64,000 nt of DNA from Desulfatibacillum aliphaticivorans DSM 15576 (GTDB lineage: Bacteria; Desulfobacterota; Desulfobacteria; Desulfobacterales; Desulfatibacillaceae). The DNA lies in the NCBI RefSeq assembly GCF_000429905.1, contig NZ_AUCT01000011.1:1-64000 (forward strand), read 5' to 3'. Below the pieces are notes generated by a model that was not told the origin of the DNA, ran no database searches, and saw only the letters and a list, made by a program, of their open reading frames with translations. The position numbers and the translations under genes are program-made. Shown here in pieces: positions 58,477 to 64,000 of this stretch (positions are counted from its first letter, which is position 1; every line of letters begins with the position of its first letter).

Positions 58477-59247
58477 ATGGCGGTGTCTATGTTCGATCTG
58501 ACAGGAAAAGTTGCACTGGTGACCGGCGGGAACGGCGGCATTGGCCTGGGAATGGCCAAGGCCATGGCCCAGGCGGGCGCGGATATTTGCGTCTGGGGCC
58601 GGAAGCCCGAAGCCAACGCCAAGGCCGAGGAAGAGCTCAAGGCCTTTGGAACCAAGGTCCTGGCCCTGCAGTGCGACGTCTCCAACGAAGAGCAGGTGGA
58701 AGCCTGCTTTGCCGAGGCCGTGGACAAGCTGGGCAAGGTGGACGCCTGCTTCGCCAACGCCGGCGTCGGCGCCCGGGGAACCCCGTTCCACAAAACCACC
58801 ACCGAAGAGTGGAACCAGATCATGAGCATCAACCTGGACGGCGTGTTTTACACCTTCCGGGCCGCCGCCAAGCATATGGTGGAGAGGGGCGAAGGAGGGT
58901 CTTTGGTGGCCACTTCCAGCCTTTCCGCAATTTCCGGCATGGCGAGGGGCGAGCATTACGCCTCCACCAAGGGTGCGCTTCTTTCCATGTGCAGGGGCCT
59001 TGCCGTGGAATACGGAAAATACGGAATCCGCGCTAACGCCATTATTCCGGGCTGGATCGAAACCAGCATTACGGACGGCTGGTTCGAGACCGAAGGATTC
59101 CAGAAAAAGGTTTTGCCCCGGATTCCCGCCAGAAGGTGGGGACAACCGGAGGATTTCGGGGGGATAGCCGTTTATTTCGCCTCGGACGCCAGCGCCTACC
59201 ACTCCGGCGACATGGTGATCATAGACGGCGCGTACATCAATTTCTAA
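58477..59247 (+). CDS. Short-chain dehydrogenase/reductase
   Basis: This 256-aa Rossmann-fold enzyme has the cofactor loop VTGGNGGIGLGMAKAM, NAG-type strand (CFANAGVGA), catalytic Ser in TSSLSAIS and YASTK (Tyr-x3-Lys). The length and layout are those of classical FabG-like SDRs that reduce 3-oxoacyl or alcohol substrates. The substrate is unknown. AAGGAGG gives a strong ribosome site. Confidence 0.92.
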   Translation: MAVSMFDLTGKVALVTGGNGGIGLGMAKAMAQAGADICVWGRKPEANAKAEEELKAFGTKVLALQCDVSNEEQVEACFAEAVDKLGKVDACFANAGVGARGTPFHKTTTEEWNQIMSINLDGVFYTFRAAAKHMVERGEGGSLVATSSLSAISGMARGEHYASTKGALLSMCRGLAVEYGKYGIRANAIIPGWIETSITDGWFETEGFQKKVLPRIPARRWGQPEDFGGIAVYFASDASAYHSGDMVIIDGAYINF

Positions 59248-59353
59248 AGTCAAAGAGCGGCGCCGGGAGGCCCCTGGAGGCCTTCCGGCTAATCCCTCTT
59301 TGGCCTTGCATGGCCTTTGCAGCAAAAAGGCCGCTTACCTAAAGCGAGGGATT

Positions 59354-60301
59354 ATGCTCAGTTTTCTGCCTGCCACGATGCGCGGGTGCATCCATTGCAT
59401 TCTGCTTGGACTCAACACCTTGGTTGTTTTCTCCTTATTGGTTCCCATCTCCATCCTCAAGCTGATTATTCCCATAGACGTCTGGAGGACATTTTGCGCC
59501 GTCATCTTAAAATATATCGCCTCGGGATGGGTGGCTGTCAACGCGTTCAACGGCCGGTTTATCAATAATATCAAATGGGACGTCCAGGGAGTGGATTCCC
59601 TGAAAAGCAAGGACTGGTATCTGGTGATCTCCAACCATCAATCCTGGACCGACATCCTGGTGCTGCAGACCATTTTCTCCCGCAGAATTCCCTTTTTGAA
59701 ATTCTTTTTGAAAAAGGAGCTGATCTGGGTGCCTGTTATGGGCATCGCCTGGTGGGCGTTGGATTTTCCCTTTATGAAGCGCTATTCCAAGGCTTTCCTG
59801 AAAAAGAACCCCCATCTGGAAGGCAAGGACCTGGAAACCACCCAGAAGGCCTGCGAAAAATTCAAGAAGATGCCCGTCTCCATCGTCAACTATGTGGAGG
59901 GCACCCGCTTCACCCAAGAAAAGCACGATCGCCAGAACTCCCCGTTCAAGCATTTATTGAAGCCCAAGGCCGGGGGCATCGCCTTTGTCATGGCCGCCAT
60001 GGGCGGCCAGCTGCACTCCCTGGTGAACGTGACCATCGCCTATCCCTACGGCGACAAGAGCTTTTGGGATTATCTGTGCGGACGCATCGCCAAAATCACC
60101 GTGCGGGTGGAAACCCTGCCCATTGCGGAAGAGGTGCAGGGCGACTACTTTAAGGACGAGTTGTTCCGGACCCGGTTTCAAAAATGGGTCAATGACCTGT
60201 GGGTGGAAAAGGACGCCCTTTTGGACGATCTGCTGAGCCAGGAAGGCAAGGGCCCGGAAGCCGCCGACACGAACGAGGAGCCGGCCGCGGCCGCGGGATG
60301 A
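59354..60301 (+). CDS. Lysophospholipid acyltransferase family protein (YihG-like)
   Basis: This 315-aa membrane protein has two N-terminal hydrophobic segments and the PlsC motifs NHQSWTD (H-x4-D) and YVEGTRF (EGTR). It should transfer acyl chains to lysophosphatidic acid or a related lipid. The ATG at 59354 with GAGGGA upstream is used; earlier ATGs lie in non-conserved sequence. The Ala-rich, acidic C-terminus is variable. A terminator follows. Confidence 0.9.
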   Translation: MLSFLPATMRGCIHCILLGLNTLVVFSLLVPISILKLIIPIDVWRTFCAVILKYIASGWVAVNAFNGRFINNIKWDVQGVDSLKSKDWYLVISNHQSWTDILVLQTIFSRRIPFLKFFLKKELIWVPVMGIAWWALDFPFMKRYSKAFLKKNPHLEGKDLETTQKACEKFKKMPVSIVNYVEGTRFTQEKHDRQNSPFKHLLKPKAGGIAFVMAAMGGQLHSLVNVTIAYPYGDKSFWDYLCGRIAKITVRVETLPIAEEVQGDYFKDELFRTRFQKWVNDLWVEKDALLDDLLSQEGKGPEAADTNEEPAAAAG

Positions 60302-60330
60302 CAAAGCTCCGGCCATAATTCGATTAATAG

Positions 60331-60360
60331 AAAGCCCGGCCCAGAAGGCCGGGCTTTTTT
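60331..60360 (+). terminator. Terminator after the acyltransferase gene
   Basis: 11-bp stem AAAGCCCGGCC (60331-60341) with GGCCGGGCTTT (60347-60357), 5-nt loop and T run. Confidence 0.95.
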
Positions 60361-60430
60361 TATCGGGGAGAGAAACCTGCCGGGGATCCAGCGTTATATA
60401 CGGAAAGAGCAGGAAAGCGATCCTCTCGCC

Positions 60431-61288
60431 TCAGGAGAGGTCAAAGACCTGAAAGGTGTTGTCCAGCAGGTCAAAGGCCAGGAGCTTGTTTTGCAGGGCC
60501 TGTCCCTTGCGGGTCAGCACCTTGACGGCTTCCGAGCATTGAATGCTTGCCGCCAGCATCACCGGCGGACACGGGCAGCCCAGGTCGGTTTCCACGCCTT
60601 CTCCCGAAGAATCGTCCTCCCTCCCTATGACGGGAAAAAGGCCCTGATCCCCAGGAAACACCACGGTCACATGGCCGGTGAATCCGGCTAAAGCGGCTGA
60701 AATAAGGGGAATTTCCAAATCCCGGGCAGTCTGTTGCAAAAGAACCCGGTTATCCAGCCCGCCCAGGCAATCCATGATCAAATCCGCGCCTTGTAGGATG
60801 GCCTCGGCGTTGTCCTTATCCAGAAACACCCCTTCCCATTCCAGATTCACCGAGGGATTCATCTTGCGAATCTTCTCCAGGGCGGCTTCCGCCTTGTTTT
60901 CCCCCAAAGTGCGAATGGTGCTGAAGGCCTGCCGGTTCAAATTGGTTTGCTCGAACACGTCCCCGTCCACCAGAACCAGGCTGCCCACGCCGGAGCGGGC
61001 CAGGGTCTGGGCGACGTATCCTCCCAGACCTCCTAAACCGATAATCGCCGCCCGGGATTTCAGCAGGCGAATCTGGTCCTTGCAGTCCAGGGCGGCCATG
61101 TTGCGGACGTACCGGGCCGGGGCGATTTCCGCCTCCAAGGCGGCGATTTCCGCCTCAATGCGGCTGATCCCGAATTCCTCGGCGATGCGCCCTATTTCGC
61201 GGTCTTTAATAAGGCGGCGCGGGTCGGTTTGGGGATGGGTTCCCTGATAAGAGGCGTATACCAAAGACTGGCTGAGGTCCGCCATCAT
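60431..61288 (-). CDS. ThiF/MoeB/HesA-type E1-like adenylyltransferase
   Basis: This 285-aa protein activates the C-terminus of a MoaD/ThiS-type partner. The ATP site GLGGLGGYVAQTLARSGVG, then LVLVDGDVFEQTNLNRQ, is intact, and MDCLGGLDNR follows. It has an unusual N-terminal region of about 75 residues before the Rossmann domain. The two CxxC zinc pairs of MoeB are not seen; only GCPCPP remains. The start overlaps the MoaD-like gene (ATGATG; 61285 is an equal choice). Confidence 0.87.
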   Translation of the reverse strand: MMADLSQSLVYASYQGTHPQTDPRRLIKDREIGRIAEEFGISRIEAEIAALEAEIAPARYVRNMAALDCKDQIRLLKSRAAIIGLGGLGGYVAQTLARSGVGSLVLVDGDVFEQTNLNRQAFSTIRTLGENKAEAALEKIRKMNPSVNLEWEGVFLDKDNAEAILQGADLIMDCLGGLDNRVLLQQTARDLEIPLISAALAGFTGHVTVVFPGDQGLFPVIGREDDSSGEGVETDLGCPCPPVMLAASIQCSEAVKVLTRKGQALQNKLLAFDLLDNTFQVFDLS

Positions 61289-61518
61289 CCACCTCCCACG
61301 GGCGGAAAAATCCCCACCCGCTCGCCCCCGGTCAGCGCCCAGTTCAGGTCCTTGCGGACTCCGTCAATGAATACCAGCTTGACCTCCTTTAGGGGGACGT
61401 TCAGCCTTTCAAGCACCTGAGCGGCGGTTTCCCCTTCCTGGATGGGAAAATGATCCGGGTCCGGGGGCGTGTATTTTGCCAGGGTGGCGAAGAGTTTTAA
61501 TTGAATTTCCAGGGACAT
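61285..61518 (-). CDS. MoaD/ThiS family sulfur-carrier protein
   Basis: This 77-aa ubiquitin-fold protein ends in IFPPVGGG, the Gly-Gly tail that is adenylated by E1-like enzymes. The fold motif LKLFATLAKYTP and the length fit MoaD. With the coupled ThiF-like gene it forms a sulfur-transfer pair for molybdenum or tungsten cofactor or another pathway. GGAG precedes the ATG. Confidence 0.9.
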   Translation of the reverse strand: MSLEIQLKLFATLAKYTPPDPDHFPIQEGETAAQVLERLNVPLKEVKLVFIDGVRKDLNWALTGGERVGIFPPVGGG

Positions 61519-61601
61519 GATGACTCCTACAGATTATTGTTCCTGCATATCATGGCCCAAATCCGAACGTGGGGTCAAGGCAAAGAGAGTAGGGGCAGCG
61601 C

Positions 61602-62268
61602 CTATTTGTCCAAAAGAAAGTCCCGGATATAAGGATTGTTGGCCTTTTCCCTGGCGATGGTGGATGTGGGCGCCGGTCCGTAATCGTGCCCGGGCAGGAT
61701 AATGGTCTCGCCCGGCAGGGGCAGGATTTTGCTTTCCACGGAATTCAAAAGATCCTGCAGGGTCATGCCGCCCATGTCGGTGCGGCCCACCCCTTCCACA
61801 AACAGGGTGTCGCCTGTGAATAAATAGTCCCCGCATAAAAAGCAGCAGGAGCCGGGGGAATGCCCGGGCGTGTGCAGCACCTTGAACTGAAGCCCCCCCG
61901 ATTTCAAAAATCCGGCCGTCCTTGAACTGGATGTCCGTTTGGGGATATCGTGAGCTTTGGCTGGGCGGCCGATCCATATAAATTCCCTGGAAAAAACTGA
62001 CGTCGTCCTCGTGCATGGCGATGGGGACGTTCAACATGTCCGCCAAGCCCTTGGCGCCCATTACGTGGTCGCCATGCCCGTGGGTGGCCAGGATCATTTT
62101 GACATTGCATCCCATCATCTTGACGGCGGCGGCGATGCGGGCCTCTTCCGCGCCCGGATCGATGACTACGGCCTCCATGGTTTTCAGACAGGCGACGATA
62201 TAGCAATTGGCCTGATAAGCCCCCACGGCCAGAGTTTTGATATCCATTGTTTTTTCAGGTTCGGTCAT
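61602..62268 (-). pseudogene. MBL-fold hydrolase (GloB/YcbL-like), frameshifted at a run of seven G
   Basis: The first part (from the ATG at 62268) has THGHGDHVMG, the metal motif of glyoxalase II-like hydrolases. The second part, in another frame, has HTPGHSPGSCCF, GDTLFVEGVGRTDMGG and ILPGHDYGP. The frames join at a run of seven C on the plus strand (61893-61899; G7 in the mRNA). With six G the frame would be whole and give about 222 aa. Whether this is mutation, phase variation, slippage or sequencing error cannot be told from one sequence. Several residues past the break (MKSGGLQFKV) are otherwise normal. Confidence 0.85.
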
Positions 62269-62304
62269 GGCTTCCTCAATAAACAATTCCTTTTACAGAT
62301 CCCG

Positions 62305-63003
62305 TTAGTCTTCTCTGATTTCGGCGCGATAAAAACCTTCCGACATCATCTGATCCAGCATATCCCAAATTGTTGGCTCCTCCGCTAAAGCGTTCCGTGT
62401 TCCAGGCGAGTCTTTATCAAAGTTGTCCCAGACGGTTCGGGTCAAAGTTTGAGGGACGCCAAGTTCTGCGAGTTTGCGCCGATATTTCTCCGGTGAATCG
62501 GTATAAATCTCAAAGATTTTGTACCCCCCGACAAAAACCTCGTCATATCCATTATGCGACCCAAAACCGAAATTGACCATGCCATCATGGACAAGAAGGC
62601 GTTCATTCGACAAAAATACCTTCTTCGCTCTCATAAAGTCGATATCATCGAGATAGTAGACGTTCTTATGGAATGGATCCGAAGCATTTCTTCGCAATTC
62701 CTTCTCCTCTGCCTCATTTGCTCCAAGTTCAACCAGAAAAAATGCGGGTTCCCGCACGAGAGAGGAAAGACTGAGAAAAAGACTTGGAATGTTCTCGGCA
62801 GACACGTTAATGGTGAACATATAGAAGCCTTTATCGGTCAAATGCTCTGAGTAGCCTTCGCTGATTCCTTTCAAAGAAGTAACTTGTACTCCGTCCACAA
62901 GACGGAAATCCGGCTTCTTCGCCCCCATGTCACATCCTCCTATAGCCATTAATGCTAATAGCAGAGGGAAAGCAATCATTCGTAAAACCCATATATCCGA
63001 CAT
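62305..63003 (-). CDS. Hypothetical lipoprotein
   Basis: This 232-aa protein has a lipoprotein signal with a lipobox MAIGGC (Cys at about 24). The mature part is mixed alpha/beta, with FYMFTINVSAENIPSLFLSL and WDNFDKDSP segments. No family is recognised. It lies 9 nt after the membrane protein gene on the same strand, so the two likely form an operon. Codon use is more AT-rich than in the neighbouring genes. Confidence 0.7.
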   Translation of the reverse strand: MSDIWVLRMIAFPLLLALMAIGGCDMGAKKPDFRLVDGVQVTSLKGISEGYSEHLTDKGFYMFTINVSAENIPSLFLSLSSLVREPAFFLVELGANEAEEKELRRNASDPFHKNVYYLDDIDFMRAKKVFLSNERLLVHDGMVNFGFGSHNGYDEVFVGGYKIFEIYTDSPEKYRRKLAELGVPQTLTRTVWDNFDKDSPGTRNALAEEPTIWDMLDQMMSEGFYRAEIRED

Positions 63004-63012
63004 TCCAATACT

Positions 63013-63537
63013 CTACCCTTTTGATTTCAACAATTCTTCCCGTAAAAAAAGATACAGGGGATTATCCGGCCCGGCAAGATCTTTGATTGTTTGCGCAACG
63101 GCTTCTTTGTCCTTTATGTTTTGCATCATTTTGATCACCCGGCCGTCCCTCCCTTTGATGGCTATGACTTGAAACCCCGACATGGACTCGCTCCGCACTT
63201 TAACCATGTTGTGCCATCCCATGCTCACTAAGCAACGACGCGAAGAATCGTAGACGACAATTCCACCTTTGTATATTTTTGTATAATCGTCGACGACTGC
63301 TAAAAAAAACAGAAAAAACGCCGCGAATAGCGATGTCCCCAAAGAAACAAAAACGGTTTCCAACACTGTCAGACCGTCGCGATCAAAAAAGCTATAAAGC
63401 AACAAAGGAATTAGCAGTGAAGGAAAAATCCAAATAAACAAACGTTTGATTTCGCTCCTGTCCAAACGCACATTACAGACAAATTCGCTCGATGCCTTGG
63501 CTGCAGCATTTTTCTTTTTGAATAGATTCATTAGCAT
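63013..63537 (-). CDS. Hypothetical membrane protein
   Basis: This 174-aa protein has two membrane segments (about 33-50 and 62-82) and a C-terminal soluble part with YKGGIVVYDSSRRCLVSM and IAIKGRDGRVIKMMQNIKDK. It may be a small PH-like or stress protein, but I cannot name a family. The gene is AT-richer than most here, like its operon partner. Confidence 0.65.
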   Translation of the reverse strand: MLMNLFKKKNAAAKASSEFVCNVRLDRSEIKRLFIWIFPSLLIPLLLYSFFDRDGLTVLETVFVSLGTSLFAAFFLFFLAVVDDYTKIYKGGIVVYDSSRRCLVSMGWHNMVKVRSESMSGFQVIAIKGRDGRVIKMMQNIKDKEAVAQTIKDLAGPDNPLYLFLREELLKSKG

Positions 63538-63629
63538 GACTCAATAGACTACAAACCCGTTTATGGATGGTTGCAAAAAATAATTGCTCTTTCCATAAAC
63601 GGGCTATAGGATTTTCATGAAAATGTCAA

Positions 63630-64000
63630 TCAGGCTTGATCCTTCCAATAGGGTTCGCGAAGCTGGCGTTTGAGGACTTTGCCAAGAGCGTTGCGGGGGA
63701 AATCCTCCCGGCGGAACTCCACCCTGGCCAAGCGCTGATACTTGGCGAGGCGCTGGTTCACCCAGCCCATTATCTCGTCTTCACGGGCCTTGGCGTCCGG
63801 ATAGGGAATGACCAGGGCCAGGGGAGTCTCGCCCCATTTTTCATGGGGGATGGCCACCACCGCGGCTTCGTTGACGTCCGGGTGCTGGATCAATACCTCC
63901 TCGATATCCGAGGCGAACACGTTGATGCCGCCGGACACGATCATGTCCTTTTTCCGGTCCAGGATGTACAGGAAGCCGTCCTCGTCAAACCGGCCGATGT
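63630..64000 (-). CDS. AMP-binding acyl-CoA synthetase, C-terminal part (window edge)
   Basis: The visible 123 codons are the C-terminal lid domain of an acyl-CoA synthetase: the hinge region GRFDEDGFLYILDRKKDMIV, then SGGINVFASDIEEVLIQHPD and the catalytic Lys in NALGKVLKRQL. It makes acyl-CoA from a fatty acid, ATP and CoA. The N-terminal part with the AMP-binding site lies past 64000. Confidence 0.95.
   Translation of the reverse strand, partial: IGRFDEDGFLYILDRKKDMIVSGGINVFASDIEEVLIQHPDVNEAAVVAIPHEKWGETPLALVIPYPDAKAREDEIMGWVNQRLAKYQRLARVEFRREDFPRNALGKVLKRQLREPYWKDQA

Overview
The window reads as a piece of the main chromosome of a Gram-negative, anaerobic Desulfobacterota (deltaproteobacterial) species. 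That assignment is inferred from the mix of genes: a stand-alone HPr/enzyme I pair, several NtrC-type sigma-54 activators, a MoaD/ThiF pair, fatty-acid and aldehyde enzymes, outer-membrane type lipoproteins and FNR/CRP-like sites. A Desulfatibacillum-like sulfate reducer would fit, but no single marker here proves the genus. Genes lie on both strands, most are GC-rich with clear Shine-Dalgarno sites, and many sit in short operons with 4-nt overlaps.

Region 1 (1-19604) is largely housekeeping. It opens with tRNA-Thr/Tyr/Gly/Thr feeding into tuf on the minus strand. Then come an MltD-like lipoprotein, yicC-remA-gmk-rlmB-icd, a hybrid PAS-GAF histidine kinase, and an ICMT-like methyltransferase with a comF, nitrilase, rfaE2, pgeF, pyrK series. 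HPr-ptsI-smpB, a methyltransferase and a TetR gene with a small membrane protein complete it.

Region 2 (19605-36945) is more accessory. It holds a pentapeptide-repeat/TIR protein bracketed by repeat-filled gaps, an uncharacterised 148-aa protein next to a NYN-cold-shock-domain protein, and an EF-hand protein behind a perfect FNR-type box. Further on are a UMF1-type MFS transporter, a Cache-GGDEF cyclase divergent from an exported phytase-like protein, RNase D, an M15-type peptidase, and an MBL, SH3, PfkB kinase, TPR series.

Region 3 (37308-46415, minus strand) carries a sensor kinase with two sigma-54 activators, a TPR-SPOR exported protein with a strong promoter and a CRP-type box, phosphoglucomutase and purN. 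Region 4 (46981-64000) is rich in lipid and aldehyde metabolism. It has a GMC oxidoreductase, an aldehyde dehydrogenase behind twin palindromes, a truncated LysE gene, a glycosyltransferase, and a FabR-like operon with an operator matching the FabR consensus. It ends with Hsp20, SDR and PlsC genes, ThiF-MoaD, a frameshifted MBL hydrolase, a lipoprotein and membrane-protein pair, and the 3' end of an acyl-CoA synthetase gene.

The non-coding gaps near 14.0-14.8, 19.6-20.4, 21.5-22.8, 29.6-30.1, 31.2-32.1, 45.3-45.7, 46.4-46.9, 48.3-48.8, 51.6-52.3 and 57.3-57.7 kb are mosaics of short palindromic repeats. One hairpin family has arms that change in a compensatory way between copies.
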